The position numbers and the translations under genes were made by a program. The notes under the pieces were generated by a model that saw only the letters and a program-made list of their open reading frames with translations, was not told the DNA's origin and made no database searches. Shown piece by piece: positions 50,854 to 61,451 of a DNA stretch of 64,000 nucleotides. Source of the DNA: Rhizobium altiplani (GTDB taxonomy: Bacteria; Pseudomonadota; Alphaproteobacteria; Rhizobiales; Rhizobiaceae); the NCBI RefSeq assembly GCF_001542405.1, contig NZ_LNCD01000001.1, forward strand, positions 1-64,000, written 5' to 3'. How positions within the stretch are numbered: the stretch's first letter is position 1; every line of letters begins with the position of its first letter.

Positions 50854-52215
50854 CTACGCTGAAAGAAGCTCGCCCATCGCCTTCAGGAACCGGCGATTGA
50901 TTGCCTCGCGCGCTACGTGGCGGCCGCCTTCCACCTGCTTGCGGCCGAGCGCCCAGACACTGTCGACCGCGACACCGCCGGCAAAAATCCAATGATCGAG
51001 CAACTGGTCGCCTGAAAGGTAGGGCACGGCGGTCGTGTCGAGCGAGATGAGATCGGCGTGATGACCGACGGCAATTCCCCCAGGGGCCTTCAGGGCGGCG
51101 CCGCCACCGGTTATTGCATGATCGAACAGGCTGCGCGCCGTTGAGCCGCCGGGTGCAGCCACCACATTGCGGGCCCTCAACGCCAGACGCTCTGAGTATT
51201 CAAGCTGGCGCAGTTCGCCGGAAAGCGAGATAGCCACGTTGGAATCGGAGCCGACGCCGAGACGTCCGCCTTCCTCGATGAAGAGCGGTGCCTCGAAGGT
51301 GCCATCGCCGAGGTTGGCCTCGGTAATCGGGCAAAGGCCGGCGATCGCGCCGCTACGGGCCATGCCACGGGTTTCCTCGTCGCTCATGTGCGTCGCGTGG
51401 ATCAGGCACCAGCGATCATCGACGGGTTGGTTGGCAAGCAGCCATTCAACGGGCCGGGCGCCCGACCAGGCGATGCAATCCTCGACTTCCTTGACCTGCT
51501 CGGCGATGTGGATGTGGATCGGGCCGTTACCGGCAAGCGGGACGACCGTGGCCAGTTCCTCGGGCGTGGCGGCGCGCAGGCTATGTGGGGCAAGGCCGAG
51601 CTCGGCACCTTGAAGCCCGCTCGTCACCTTGCGGCACCCGTCCATCAGGGCGGCAAAACTGTCCAGCGAATTGATGAAGCGTCGTTGACCCTCGATCGGT
51701 GCCGCGCCGCCGAAGCCAGAATGGGCATAGAATACGGGAAGTAGCGTCAAGGCGATGCCGCTGACATTTGCCGCCGCCCCGATGCGCTCGGCCAGCTCGG
51801 CAATGTTGGCGTAGGGTGTGCCGTTCTTGTCGTGGTGCAGATAGTGGAATTCGCCGACCCGGGAAAAGCCGGCCTCCAGCATCTCCATGTAGAGCTGGGC
51901 GGCAACGGCTTCGACATGTTCGGGCGTCATCGACAATGCGAACTTGTACATGACCGTGCGCCAGCTCCAGAAGCTGTCATTGGCTGGTCCCCGCACTTCG
52001 GCAAGGCCGGCCATGGCGCGCTGGAAAGCGTGGCTGTGGAGATTGCCCATCGCGGGCACAAGCGTGCCGTGACGATCATCGGCTGGCGTCGGAGCGACGT
52101 TGGCCTCGATGGTCGCAATCAGGCCGTCCTCGATCGTTACGCGCACGTCCTTGCACCATCCCTGCGGCAGAAGTGCCGCGCTCGCATGAAGTCTGGTCGC
52201 CACCGTCTGAGCCAT
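50854..52215 (-). CDS. hutF: HutF, formimidoylglutamate deiminase
   Basis: A 453-residue amidohydrolase that converts N-formimino-glutamate to N-formylglutamate. The metal motif is [15 protein letters not shown]; further histidines are in HIHIAEQ and IHATHM, and an SDSNVAISL segment follows. AGAGGAG lies about nine bases before the ATG at 52215. Divergent from hutI; the control region between carries a HutC-type site. Confidence 0.94.
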   Translation of the reverse strand: MAQTVATRLHASAALLPQGWCKDVRVTIEDGLIATIEANVAPTPADDRHGTLVPAMGNLHSHAFQRAMAGLAEVRGPANDSFWSWRTVMYKFALSMTPEHVEAVAAQLYMEMLEAGFSRVGEFHYLHHDKNGTPYANIAELAERIGAAANVSGIALTLLPVFYAHSGFGGAAPIEGQRRFINSLDSFAALMDGCRKVTSGLQGAELGLAPHSLRAATPEELATVVPLAGNGPIHIHIAEQVKEVEDCIAWSGARPVEWLLANQPVDDRWCLIHATHMSDEETRGMARSGAIAGLCPITEANLGDGTFEAPLFIEEGGRLGVGSDSNVAISLSGELRQLEYSERLALRARNVVAAPGGSTARSLFDHAITGGGAALKAPGGIAVGHHADLISLDTTAVPYLSGDQLLDHWIFAGGVAVDSVWALGRKQVEGGRHVAREAINRRFLKAMGELLSA

Positions 52216-52295
52216 AACGCTTTTTCTCCTCTTTGGCGCCGCGCATCTTTCTTTTCCATGGAGGCGCACAAAATTTCACTTGTCATCGGTTTATT

Positions 52296-52307
52296 ATGTA
52301 TATACAT
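52296..52307. promoter_or_regulatory. HutC-type operator between hutF and hutI
   Basis: ATGTATATACAT is a perfect palindrome that contains GTATATAC, the GTnTAnAC core expected for HutC-subfamily GntR regulators. It lies 81 bp from hutF and 30 bp from hutI, and so could repress both. hutC is next to hutF. Confidence 0.68.
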
Positions 52308-52336
52308 GTTTCCGCATAAGGAAAGGCGCAAAGCTG

Positions 52337-53599
52337 ATGAATGGGAACAAATTTTCAAGCCATGAGTCATCCGGCGACGTCCGTCCGCATCTGTGGCGGA
52401 ATGTGCGCTTGGCAACACTCGACCCGCAAAAGCAGGGCCTCGGCATTGTCGACAAAGGCGCCCTCGTCACCGAGGGTGGGCGCATAAGCTACGTCGGCTC
52501 CGAGGCCGAACTGCCGGTTTCCGTGATCGAGCGCGCCGAGATCACGGATCTCGAGGGCCGCTGGGTTACACCGGGTCTCGTCGACTGCCACACCCACATC
52601 GTCTTTGGCGGCAATCGCGCCCGCGAGTTCGAAATGCGCCTCGAAGGTGCGACCTATGAAGAGATTGCGCGCGCCGGCGGCGGCATCGTCTCTTCCGTCA
52701 AGGCAACAAATGCGCTCTCGGTCGATGGCCTCGTCAAGGCGGCGCTTCCACGCTTGGATACGCTGATCTGCGAGGGGCTGACGACGATCGAAGTCAAGTC
52801 CGGCTATGGGCTGAACGTCGACGGCGAGCTGAAGATGTTGCGCGCTGCCCGCCAGCTTGAGCGCCTTCGCCCGGTGCGCGTCGTCACGTCCTATCTCGGC
52901 GCTCATGCAACGCCGATCGAGTACAGGGGGCGCAACAGCGACTACATTGCCGAGGTCGTCCTCCCAGGCCTCGAAGACGCCCATGCCGAGGGCTTGGTCG
53001 ATGCAGTCGACGGGTTCTGCGAGGGCATCGCCTTTTCCACTGCCGAGATCGCCCGGGTCTTCGACAAGGCAGAGGCACTCGGTCTGCCAGTCAAGCTGCA
53101 TGCCGAACAATTGTCCAATCTTGGCGGCGCCAAGCTCGCCGCCTCCCATGGTGCGCTCTCTGCCGACCACCTCGAATATCTCGATGCCGAGGGTGCTGCC
53201 GCCATGGCTGCGGCCGGTACGGTCGCCGTTCTCTTGCCTGGCGCTTTCTACGCCATCAACGAAAAGCAGAAGCCGCCCGTTCAGGCGCTGCGCGACGCCG
53301 GCACCCGTATTGCCATTGCGACCGACTGCAATCCCGGCACCTCGCCGCTCACCTCGCTGCTTCTGACGATGAATATGTCAGCCACGCTCTTCGGCCTGAC
53401 TGTCGAGGAGTGCATTGCGGGGGCGACCCGCGAGGGTGCACGCGCCCTTGGGCTTCTGGGCGAGACCGGAACGCTCGAGACCGGCAAGTCCGCGGACTTT
53501 GCGATCTGGGACGTCGAAAGCCTCGCAGAGCTCGTTTACCGCATCGGCTTCAACCCGCTTCATGCACATGTTTTCAAGGGCGAAAGGATCGACCGTTGA
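52337..53599 (+). CDS. hutI: HutI, imidazolonepropionase
   Basis: A 420-residue metal amidohydrolase that opens the imidazolone ring. The signature is [12 protein letters not shown]; a later [12 protein letters not shown] and [10 protein letters not shown] complete the metal site. ATG at 52337 with AAGGAAAGG about 17 to 9 bases upstream. The stop codon overlaps the hutH TTG start (TTGA). Confidence 0.94.
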   Translation: MNGNKFSSHESSGDVRPHLWRNVRLATLDPQKQGLGIVDKGALVTEGGRISYVGSEAELPVSVIERAEITDLEGRWVTPGLVDCHTHIVFGGNRAREFEMRLEGATYEEIARAGGGIVSSVKATNALSVDGLVKAALPRLDTLICEGLTTIEVKSGYGLNVDGELKMLRAARQLERLRPVRVVTSYLGAHATPIEYRGRNSDYIAEVVLPGLEDAHAEGLVDAVDGFCEGIAFSTAEIARVFDKAEALGLPVKLHAEQLSNLGGAKLAASHGALSADHLEYLDAEGAAAMAAAGTVAVLLPGAFYAINEKQKPPVQALRDAGTRIAIATDCNPGTSPLTSLLLTMNMSATLFGLTVEECIAGATREGARALGLLGETGTLETGKSADFAIWDVESLAELVYRIGFNPLHAHVFKGERIDR

Positions 53600-55131
53600 C
53601 CATTACCCTTCATCCAGGCTCCGTTTCGCTCAGGGATCTGGAGACGATCTACTGGACCGGTGAACCGGCGAGGCTCGACGCATCTTTTGATGCCGGCATC
53701 GCCAAGGCCGCTGCCCGCATTGCAGAGATCGCGGCCGGCAATGCACCGGTCTATGGCATCAATACCGGCTTCGGTAAACTTGCTTCGATCAAGATCGACA
53801 GTGCTGACGTGGCGACGCTCCAGCGCAATCTTATCCTGTCCCACTGCTGCGGCGTCGGCGCGCCATTGCCCGAAAACATCGTCCGCCTGATCATGGCCTT
53901 GAAGCTCGTTTCGCTCGGTCGCGGCGCCTCCGGCGTCCGGCTCGAACTGGTGCGGCTGATCGAAGGCATGCTCGAAAAAGGCGTCATCCCGGTCATCCCG
54001 GAAAAGGGTTCCGTGGGCGCTTCGGGCGACCTTGCGCCGCTGGCCCACCTGGCCGCCGTGATGATGGGCGAAGCCGAAGCCTTCCTTGCGGGTGAACGCC
54101 TGTCCGGCGCAGCCGCCCTTGCGAAGGCTGGTTTGAAGCCCGTTGTGCTGGCGGCCAAGGAAGGCCTTGCGCTCATCAACGGCACGCAGACCTCGACGGC
54201 ATTGGCGCTTGCCGGTCTCTTCCGAGCTCACCGCGCAGCTCAGGCAGCACTGATTACCGGTGCCATGTCGACCGATGCGGCGATGGGCTCGTCCGCGCCT
54301 TTCCATCCCGATATTCACACGCTGCGCGGCCACAAGGGCCAGATCGACACAGCCGCCGCACTTCGCGCGCTCCTCGAAAGCTCCGTCATCCGCCAGAGCC
54401 ATATTGAGGGCGACGAGCGTGTGCAGGATCCCTACTGCATTCGCTGCCAGCCGCAAGTCGATGGTGCCTGCCTGGATCTTCTGCGCTCGGTCGCGCGCAC
54501 ACTGGAGATCGAGGCAAATGCCGTCACCGACAACCCGCTGGTGCTTTCGGACAACTCGGTTGTCTCGGGCGGCAATTTCCATGCCGAGCCGGTTGCCTTT
54601 TCAGCCGACCAGATCGCCCTCGCCATCTGCGAAATCGGCGCGATCGCACAAAGGCGCATCGCCTTGCTGGTCGATCCCGCGCTTTCCTATGGACTGCCGG
54701 CCTTCCTGGCAAAGAAGCCGGGCCTCAACTCAGGCCTGATGATCGCCGAGGTAACGTCGGCAGCGCTGATGTCGGAAAACAAGCAGATGTCGCACCCGGC
54801 CTCCGTCGATTCGACGCCGACATCCGCCAACCAGGAAGATCACGTTTCGATGGCCTGCCATGGCGCGCGTCGTCTGCTCCAGATGACCGACAACCTCTTC
54901 AGCATTATCGGCATCGAGGCATTGACCGCAGCGCAGGGCGTGGAATTTCGTGCGCCACTCACGACAGGTCCCGAACTGCAGAAGGCGATCGCCACCATCC
55001 GCAGCGTGGTACCGACGCTGGAGCTCGATCGCTACATGGCGAACGATCTGAAGGCGGCGGGCGACCTCGTCGCGACAGGCGCGCTGAATGCGTCAGTCTC
55101 AAGCGGCATCCTGCCGGCTCTGGAGGTCTGA
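53596..55131 (+). CDS. hutH: HutH, histidine ammonia-lyase
   Basis: A 511-residue lyase that turns histidine into urocanate and ammonia. The MIO prosthetic group forms from Ala142-Ser143-Gly144 ([12 protein letters not shown]). The start is the TTG at 53596 overlapping the hutI stop codon, which gives the family length. hutG follows after one base. Confidence 0.96.
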   Translation: MTITLHPGSVSLRDLETIYWTGEPARLDASFDAGIAKAAARIAEIAAGNAPVYGINTGFGKLASIKIDSADVATLQRNLILSHCCGVGAPLPENIVRLIMALKLVSLGRGASGVRLELVRLIEGMLEKGVIPVIPEKGSVGASGDLAPLAHLAAVMMGEAEAFLAGERLSGAAALAKAGLKPVVLAAKEGLALINGTQTSTALALAGLFRAHRAAQAALITGAMSTDAAMGSSAPFHPDIHTLRGHKGQIDTAAALRALLESSVIRQSHIEGDERVQDPYCIRCQPQVDGACLDLLRSVARTLEIEANAVTDNPLVLSDNSVVSGGNFHAEPVAFSADQIALAICEIGAIAQRRIALLVDPALSYGLPAFLAKKPGLNSGLMIAEVTSAALMSENKQMSHPASVDSTPTSANQEDHVSMACHGARRLLQMTDNLFSIIGIEALTAAQGVEFRAPLTTGPELQKAIATIRSVVPTLELDRYMANDLKAAGDLVATGALNASVSSGILPALEV

Positions 55132-55132
55132 G

Positions 55133-55933
55133 ATGGCTGTCGTCGACGTCAAACAGGGTTCTTCACCCATTATCCTGGGTTTTCCGCACACCGGGACTGA
55201 CGTGCCCGCCGACATCTGGGAGCGTCTGAATGATAACGGCAGGATTCTTGCCGATACCGACTGGCACATCCATGACCTCTATGACGGCCTGCTTGCCGAT
55301 GCGACAACGGTGCGCGCGACGTTCCATCGCTATGTCATTGACGCCAACCGCGATCCGGCAGGCGTCAGCCTCTATCCCGGCCAAAACACCACTGGCCTGG
55401 TTCCTGAAACGGACTTCGACGGCAAGGCGATCTGGAAGGACGGACGGGCACCTGATCACGCCGACATTGCGGCGCGGCTCAGGGACTTTCATGCTCCCTA
55501 TCATGCAGCTCTTGCTGCCGAGGTCGAGCGTGTGAGAGCAATTCATGGCGTGGCGATCCTCTACGATTGCCACTCGATCCGCTCGCATATTCCCTTCCTT
55601 TTCGAAGGCAAGCTGCCGGATTTCAACATCGGCACCGACATGGGCAAGACTTGCGATGGGGCCATCGAACAGGCGACGCTCACGGTCGTCGAGGCGGCCG
55701 AAGGCTATGACTGCGTGCTCAACGGCCGTTTCAAGGGCGGGTGGACGACGCGCCACTACGGCCAGCCTGAAACGGGCGTGCACGCCATCCAGATGGAACT
55801 GGCGCAATCGACGCATCTTGAGACCGAGGCGCCGCCGTTTGCCTACGACGCTGCCAAGGCAGAGCGCCTTCGCGTCCACCTCAAAGACATTCTGGTGCGT
55901 ATCGAACAGATCGCGCCGGGCCTGAAACGATAA
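55133..55933 (+). CDS. hutG: HutG, N-formylglutamate deformylase
   Basis: A 266-residue hydrolase giving glutamate and formate. Signature segments are [30 protein letters not shown] and [25 protein letters not shown]. This is the partner of HutF in the five-step pathway. ATG at 55133 is one base past the hutH stop. Confidence 0.94.
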   Translation: MAVVDVKQGSSPIILGFPHTGTDVPADIWERLNDNGRILADTDWHIHDLYDGLLADATTVRATFHRYVIDANRDPAGVSLYPGQNTTGLVPETDFDGKAIWKDGRAPDHADIAARLRDFHAPYHAALAAEVERVRAIHGVAILYDCHSIRSHIPFLFEGKLPDFNIGTDMGKTCDGAIEQATLTVVEAAEGYDCVLNGRFKGGWTTRHYGQPETGVHAIQMELAQSTHLETEAPPFAYDAAKAERLRVHLKDILVRIEQIAPGLKR

Positions 55934-55959
55934 CGATCACTCGACAGGGGGAACCCCGC

Positions 55960-57648
55960 ATGACCTCAAATCCACGTCACAACATTCGCGAGATCCGCGC
56001 CCCGCGCGGCAGTGAACTCAACGCCAAGAGCTGGATGACCGAAGCGCCGCTGCGCATGCTGATGAACAACCTCGACCCTGACGTCGCGGAAAATCCAAAC
56101 GAGCTGGTGGTTTATGGCGGCATCGGCCGTGCAGCCCGCACCTGGGACGATTTCGACCGTATCGCAGCGACCCTGAAGACTTTGAACGAGGATGAAACGC
56201 TCCTCGTGCAGTCCGGCAAGCCAGTCGCCGTGTTTCGCACGCATAAGGATGCCCCCCGCGTGTTGATTGCCAACTCGAACCTCGTGCCGCACTGGGCGAC
56301 GTGGGATCACTTCAACGAGCTGGATAAAAAGGGCCTTGCCATGTACGGCCAGATGACAGCCGGCTCATGGATCTATATCGGCACGCAAGGCATTGTGCAG
56401 GGAACCTACGAGACCTTCGTCGAGGCCGGCCGCCAGCACTACGATGGCAACCTCAAGGGCAAATGGATCCTGACCGGCGGTCTTGGTGGCATGGGTGGCG
56501 CACAGCCGCTCGCAGCCGTGATGGCGGGCGCCTGCTGCCTGGCCGTCGAATGTGACGAGACGCGCATCGATTTCCGTCTGCGTACACGCTACGTCGACGA
56601 GAAGGCGAAGACACTCGATGAGGCCCTGGCGCTGATCGACAAGTGGACGAAGGCCGGCGAAGCAAAGTCGGTCGGACTGCTCGGCAACGCTGCCGAAATC
56701 TTCCCGGAACTCGTTCGCCGCATGCAGGCCGGTGGCCCTCGCCCCGATATCGTGACCGATCAGACATCCGCGCACGATCCGCGCAACGGCTACCTGCCAG
56801 CCGGCTGGACCGTCGAGGAAGCCAAGGCCAAGCGCGAGAGCGATCCGAAGGCTGTCGAAGTGGCCGCGCGCGCTTCTATGAAGGTCCACGTCGAAGCAAT
56901 GGTTGCCTTCTGGGATGCTGGCGTTCCGACGCTCGATTACGGCAACAACATCCGTCAGGTTGCCAAGGACGAGGGCCTGGAAAACGCCTTCGCCTTCCCG
57001 GGCTTCGTGCCTGCCTATATTCGCCCGCTGTTTTGCCGCGGCATCGGTCCCTTCCGCTGGGCAGCCCTGTCGGGCGATCCTGAGGATATCTACAAGACCG
57101 ACGCCAAGGTGAAGGAGCTTCTGCCTGACAACAAGCACCTGCACAACTGGCTGGACATGGCCCGCGATCGCATCGCTTTCCAGGGATTGCCGGCGCGCAT
57201 TTGCTGGGTCGGTCTCGGCGATCGCCATCGTCTCGGCCTTGCGTTTAACGAGATGGTCAGGAACGGCGAGTTGAAAGCACCCGTTGTCATCGGCCGCGAC
57301 CACCTCGACTCCGGCTCCGTCGCTTCACCGAACCGCGAGACGGAAGCGATGAAGGACGGCTCGGATGCTGTCTCCGACTGGCCGCTTTTGAATGCGCTCC
57401 TGAACACCGCATCGGGTGCGACCTGGGTGTCGCTCCATCACGGTGGCGGCGTCGGCATGGGCTTCTCGCAGCATTCCGGCATGGTCATCTGCGCCGACGG
57501 CACAGATGAGGCGGCGCGCAGACTTGAGCGGGTTCTCTGGAACGACCCGGCAACCGGCGTCATGCGCCATGCCGACGCGGGCTACGAGATCGCGATCGAG
57601 TGCGCCAAGGAACAAGGCCTGCGCCTGCCCGCGATCCTCGGAAACTAA
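55960..57648 (+). CDS. hutU: HutU, urocanate hydratase
   Basis: A 562-residue NAD-dependent enzyme that hydrates urocanate. Typical segments are [55 protein letters not shown] and [27 protein letters not shown] lies a few bases before the ATG at 55960. Length is normal. It ends the hutIHGU run; hutD lies 186 bp downstream. Confidence 0.96.
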   Translation: MTSNPRHNIREIRAPRGSELNAKSWMTEAPLRMLMNNLDPDVAENPNELVVYGGIGRAARTWDDFDRIAATLKTLNEDETLLVQSGKPVAVFRTHKDAPRVLIANSNLVPHWATWDHFNELDKKGLAMYGQMTAGSWIYIGTQGIVQGTYETFVEAGRQHYDGNLKGKWILTGGLGGMGGAQPLAAVMAGACCLAVECDETRIDFRLRTRYVDEKAKTLDEALALIDKWTKAGEAKSVGLLGNAAEIFPELVRRMQAGGPRPDIVTDQTSAHDPRNGYLPAGWTVEEAKAKRESDPKAVEVAARASMKVHVEAMVAFWDAGVPTLDYGNNIRQVAKDEGLENAFAFPGFVPAYIRPLFCRGIGPFRWAALSGDPEDIYKTDAKVKELLPDNKHLHNWLDMARDRIAFQGLPARICWVGLGDRHRLGLAFNEMVRNGELKAPVVIGRDHLDSGSVASPNRETEAMKDGSDAVSDWPLLNALLNTASGATWVSLHHGGGVGMGFSQHSGMVICADGTDEAARRLERVLWNDPATGVMRHADAGYEIAIECAKEQGLRLPAILGN

Positions 57649-57834
57649 GCCTCACATCAGTCGAACAAGGCCGCCGCCTCGTGCGACGGTCTTGTCGACG
57701 ATGAGAAGGATCAATGCCTCCGAAAAGCCTGTGCCATGAGAGGGGATCGAAGGCATCTCCCTAAATAGGGGGAAAGGTTTCCACTGTCGCTCCGTTCCAG
57801 ACGGTGACAGGGAGTTCACAATGATGGAGCAAAA

Positions 57835-58443
57835 ATGACCCGCGCCACCGTCCTCAGAGCCAGCAATTATCGCCGCATGCCGTGGAAGAACGGCGGTGGC
57901 GAGACCGTTGAGGTCGCCGTCTCGCCCGAGGGGGCGGCCCTTTCCGATTTCGACTGGCGCGTCAGCATGGCAACGGTCGCGACCGATGGCCCCTTCTCGA
58001 TCTTCCCCGGCATCGACCGGACGCTTTCGATTATCGACGGCAACGGCATGCAGCTCGCAATCGATGGGAATGATCCGCTGTTGCTGACGCAGGACAGCGC
58101 TCCCCTCGCCTTTGCCGCCGATGTCGCTGTCACTGCAACGCTTGCCGAGGGACCCATCACGGACCTGAACGTCATGACGCGTCGCGACGGATTGCGCCAC
58201 CGGGTCGAGAGGGTTGATATCGATTCCAGGGCCACCTTTCAGCCCGCCGCGCCGACGTGGCTCCTCCTGTGTCATCAGGGCGCGCTCACCGTTGAATGGA
58301 GTGGTCAAAGCGTGGATCTTAGCCAAGGCGATACGCTTCTGCTCGAGCAACCCGGGGATGTCGAGCTTCCGCTCGAGCAACCCGGGGATGTCGAGGTGAG
58401 CGGCAGAGCGCGCTGCTTCCTGATCTTTATCGATCCGGTCTGA
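57835..58443 (+). CDS. hutD: HutD family protein with an internal tandem duplication
   Basis: A 202-residue cupin-fold protein of the HutD/Ves family, proposed to govern hut gene flux. Motifs: RRMPWKNGGGETVEV, FDWRVSMATVATDGPFSIFPGIDRTLSIIDGNG and LNVMTRRDG. Residues 173-191 contain EQPGDVE twice, because a 30-bp unit is duplicated in frame. AGGA-type GGAG before the ATG supports this start. Function as yet indirect. Confidence 0.86.
   Translation: MTRATVLRASNYRRMPWKNGGGETVEVAVSPEGAALSDFDWRVSMATVATDGPFSIFPGIDRTLSIIDGNGMQLAIDGNDPLLLTQDSAPLAFAADVAVTATLAEGPITDLNVMTRRDGLRHRVERVDIDSRATFQPAAPTWLLLCHQGALTVEWSGQSVDLSQGDTLLLEQPGDVELPLEQPGDVEVSGRARCFLIFIDPV
58341..58395 (+). repeat. In-frame 30-bp tandem duplication in hutD
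   Basis: Two identical 25-bp copies at 58341-58365 and 58371-58395 lie 30 bp apart, so the unit is 30 bp. It adds ten residues (LEQPGDVELP) near the C-terminus. Exact identity suggests a recent event. Confidence 0.9.
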
Positions 58444-58523
58444 CGCCATTTCCCAATTATGATGCCGATCGAGGCCCCTCAGCCGGCCGAGGCGCGAATG
58501 TTTGCGCCTCAACTCAATCAAAA

Positions 58524-58535
58524 AACAATATTGTT
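58524..58535. promoter_or_regulatory. AT-rich palindrome upstream of the sulfonate transporter
   Basis: AACAATATTGTT is a perfect palindrome within an AT-rich stretch (about 58515-58560), 119 bp before the binding-protein start. The AT content and position suggest an operator or promoter; no regulator family is recognised. Confidence 0.42.
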
Positions 58536-58654
58536 CTTATATTCTATAAAATAGATAGTTTTGCCTGTGTCCGCTGAAGCATCCGCCCTACGGTTCTAAG
58601 CGTCGAAACAAGTTCAGGCGCTGAGGCTGACGCTCAGCCGCAAGGGGGCGAAAC

Positions 58655-59668
58655 ATGAATATCAGGACATTATTGGCGGCGATCACACTCGGTTCCGCGA
58701 GCCTGCTGGCAACATTTTCCGTAGAGGCAGCCGACAAGAAGGTCGTGGTGGCCTATCAGACGGATGCGCTGCCGTCGTCGGTCGCAATCGCCAATGGCGA
58801 ATTTGCGAAGGCAACCGGCTACGACATCGATTTCCGCAAGTTCAACTCCGGGGCTGAAATCTTCGCGGCCATCGCTTCGGGCGATGTGCAGGTCGGCTAC
58901 GTCGGCTCGAGCCCGTTCGCGGCGGCGACCTCGCGCGGACTGGAGGTCAAGGCCTTCTACCTTTCCTCGATCTCCGGCATCGACGAGGCGCTGGTTGTTC
59001 GCAACGGTTCGGGCATTGCGTCTCTGTCTGACCTCAAGGGCAAGAAGCTCGCCGCCGCGCCGGTATCGACCGACCACTATCAGCTTCTTGCGTTGATCAA
59101 ATCCCTGGGGCTGACGGAAAAGGATGTTCAGGTCTTTGCAATTCCGCAGCCCGAGATCGTCGCCAGCTACAACCGCGGCGACATTGACGGTGGCTTTGTC
59201 TGGGATCCGGCGCTGACCGAGCTGAAAAAGAACGGCAAGGTGCTTGTCACCTCCAAGGATGTCGCCGACAAGGGCGCGCCCACTTTCTCCGCATGGGTTT
59301 CCGCATCGAAGTTCGCCGATGAGAACCCGGCGTTCCTGAAGGGCTTCGCCAGCGTCGTCAACAAGTACTACGCCTCCTTCGCGGCAGACAAAAAGGCCTG
59401 GGACGCCGACAGCGAAAATGCCAAGCTGCTTGCCAAGACACTTGGTGGCACACCCGAGCAGCAGGCTGCCGCACTGAAGAACCTCACGCTGCTGACCCCT
59501 GAGGTGCAGGCATCCGAAGCCTGGCTTGGTGGCGGCGAAAAGTCGGGCGCTGCCAAGATCCTCAAGGACACGGCCGCCTTCCTGAAGGATCAGGGCAAGG
59601 TGAGCGAGGTGCTGCCGAGCTACGCGGCTTTTGTCACGCCGGATGCACTTGTCAACGCAAGCAACTGA
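58655..59668 (+). CDS. Taurine/sulfonate-type ABC transporter substrate-binding protein
   Basis: A 337-residue periplasmic protein with a signal peptide (ending SVEAAD near residue 26). The sequence follows TauA: VVVAYQTDALPSSVAIANGEFAKATGYDIDFRKFNSGAEIFAAIASGDVQVGYVGSSPFA and later NRGDIDGGFVWDPALTELKKNGKVL. The ligand may be taurine or another sulfonate. The ATP-binding and permease genes follow. Confidence 0.88.
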   Translation: MNIRTLLAAITLGSASLLATFSVEAADKKVVVAYQTDALPSSVAIANGEFAKATGYDIDFRKFNSGAEIFAAIASGDVQVGYVGSSPFAAATSRGLEVKAFYLSSISGIDEALVVRNGSGIASLSDLKGKKLAAAPVSTDHYQLLALIKSLGLTEKDVQVFAIPQPEIVASYNRGDIDGGFVWDPALTELKKNGKVLVTSKDVADKGAPTFSAWVSASKFADENPAFLKGFASVVNKYYASFAADKKAWDADSENAKLLAKTLGGTPEQQAAALKNLTLLTPEVQASEAWLGGGEKSGAAKILKDTAAFLKDQGKVSEVLPSYAAFVTPDALVNASN

Positions 59669-59696
59669 AATAACTAACAATCCTCCCATCCTGCTA

Positions 59697-59720
59697 CGCT
59701 GGCGCGATATCGCGCCAGCG
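59697..59720. repeat. Perfect 24-bp palindrome between the binding-protein and ATPase genes
   Basis: The 24 bases (left half CGCTGGCGCGAT) are fully self-complementary. In RNA they would make a strong hairpin, a usual arrangement to keep expression of the binding protein above that of the downstream ABC genes, or an operator. Confidence 0.7.
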
Positions 59721-59742
59721 TCACAACATGAAGAGACGGCAC

Positions 59743-60534
59743 ATGCTCAAAGTCGATCACGCAAGCGTCTATTTCCGGACGCGGGATGGCCGGACGGTCC
59801 ATGCCCTGGATCGCGTTTCTCTCGATATTCCAGACAACAGCTTCGTTGTCGCACTTGGTGCATCGGGTTGCGGCAAGTCCACACTCCTCAATGCGATTGC
59901 GGGCTTCCTGCCGCTTTCCTCGGGCACGATTACTCTTGATGGGCGACCGGTCATGCGCCCTGGCGCGGACCGGGGCGTCGTGTTCCAGAAGGATACCCTG
60001 CTGCCTTGGAAGTCGGTCGTCGACAATGTCGCACTTGGCCTTCAGTTCGCCGGTACTCCAAAAGCTTTGCGTCGTACCCGCGCGGAAGAGCTTCTGTTTC
60101 TCGTCGGTTTGAAAGACTTCGCGAAAGCCTTTCCCTATGAATTGTCGGGTGGCATGCGCCAGCGCGTCGGGATTGCCCGCGCCCTTGCCGCCGATCCTGA
60201 TGTGCTTTTGATGGACGAGCCTTTCGGAGCCCTGGACAGCCTGACGCGTGAACAGATGCAGGAACTCCTCGTATCGATCTGGAAAACAACGGGAAAACGC
60301 ATTTTCTTCATCACGCATTCGATCGAGGAAGCTCTGTTCCTCGGGACGCAGCTTGTGGTGATGTCGCCGCGTCCCGGCCGCATTGTGGCGCGCTTCGAAC
60401 TCGATTTCGTTCGCGAATTTGCCCGCACTGGCGACGCCCGATCGATCAAGATGGCACCGGAGTTTGCCAGTTTGCGAGAAGAAATCCGGACCATTCTGCA
60501 TGGCTCCGACGAGATCAGGAGTGCGGCGGAATGA
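59743..60534 (+). CDS. Taurine/sulfonate-type ABC transporter ATP-binding protein
   Basis: A 263-residue ATPase with Walker [10 protein letters not shown], signature LSGGMRQR, Walker [14 protein letters not shown] and the H-loop ITHS. ATG at 59743 is preferred (AAGAG upstream); ATG at 59728 is also possible. It overlaps the permease gene by four bases (ATGA). Confidence 0.92.
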   Translation: MLKVDHASVYFRTRDGRTVHALDRVSLDIPDNSFVVALGASGCGKSTLLNAIAGFLPLSSGTITLDGRPVMRPGADRGVVFQKDTLLPWKSVVDNVALGLQFAGTPKALRRTRAEELLFLVGLKDFAKAFPYELSGGMRQRVGIARALAADPDVLLMDEPFGALDSLTREQMQELLVSIWKTTGKRIFFITHSIEEALFLGTQLVVMSPRPGRIVARFELDFVREFARTGDARSIKMAPEFASLREEIRTILHGSDEIRSAAE

Positions 60535-61385
60535 GCAATGTCATCGAAACGACGGGCGTGGTCGTGCGGGCCGAAACGGATCAACCGAAAACCGTCGAGA
60601 TGAACGGGTTCGGCGTCGGCGAACGCAATACGCTTGTCATCAGCTTCGCGACAGCCGTCGCTTTGATTGGAACCTGGTGGCTGATCGCCAGGCTGGGGTT
60701 GGTACCGCGTCTTTTCCTGCCGACACCACAGGAGGTCGCCACGCAGATCGGAGCTGTCTATCGTGACGGCTATGCCGGCGCGTCGCTCGGCGAACATATT
60801 TCGGCAAGCCTGTTCAGGATTGCAACGGCAGCTGCCATCGCCATTGCCGCCGGCATTCCGATCGGCCTGCTGATGGGGCTCAATCGCTGGGCGAAGGGCA
60901 TCTTCGATACACCGATCGAATTCTACTGGCCGCTACCGCCCCTCGCCTATCTGCCGCTGATGATCATCTGGCTCGGCATCGGCGAGACGTCGAAGGTAAC
61001 GCTTCTCGTGCTTGCCATGTTCGCACCGATTTGCCTTTCGGCGCAGGCCGGCGTGCGCGCCCTGCCGATCGAGCGCGTCAACGCGGCGCGGTCGCTTGGC
61101 GCCCGGCCCTGGCAGCTTCTTGTCAGCATCGTTTTGCCATCGGCTCTGCCGGAGATCCTGACGGGTATCCGCATTGCGCTTGGTGTCGGCTGGGGCACGC
61201 TCGTTGCAGCGGAGTTGATCGCCTCCAACCGCGGCATCGGCTACATGATCATGTCGGCGTCCCAGTTTCTGGCAACCGACGTCGTCTTCGTTGGCATCGG
61301 CATCATCGCTGCCTGTGCATTTGCTTTCAGCGCTGCCGTTCGCCTCTTGGAAGCAACCCTCGTTCCGTGGAAAGGTAAGAGCTAG
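60531..61385 (+). CDS. Taurine/sulfonate-type ABC transporter permease
   Basis: A 284-residue permease with about six helices. The EAA motif region is [46 protein letters not shown]. The protein matches the TauC/SsuC group. It ends 66 bp before the monooxygenase gene. Confidence 0.9.
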   Translation: MSNVIETTGVVVRAETDQPKTVEMNGFGVGERNTLVISFATAVALIGTWWLIARLGLVPRLFLPTPQEVATQIGAVYRDGYAGASLGEHISASLFRIATAAAIAIAAGIPIGLLMGLNRWAKGIFDTPIEFYWPLPPLAYLPLMIIWLGIGETSKVTLLVLAMFAPICLSAQAGVRALPIERVNAARSLGARPWQLLVSIVLPSALPEILTGIRIALGVGWGTLVAAELIASNRGIGYMIMSASQFLATDVVFVGIGIIAACAFAFSAAVRLLEATLVPWKGKS

Positions 61386-61451
61386 GGGATACGCAAAGCG
61401 TCCCTCGTGGCTCAAGACGGTGCCGGGTCTACCGGCCCAGGGAATGATTGT

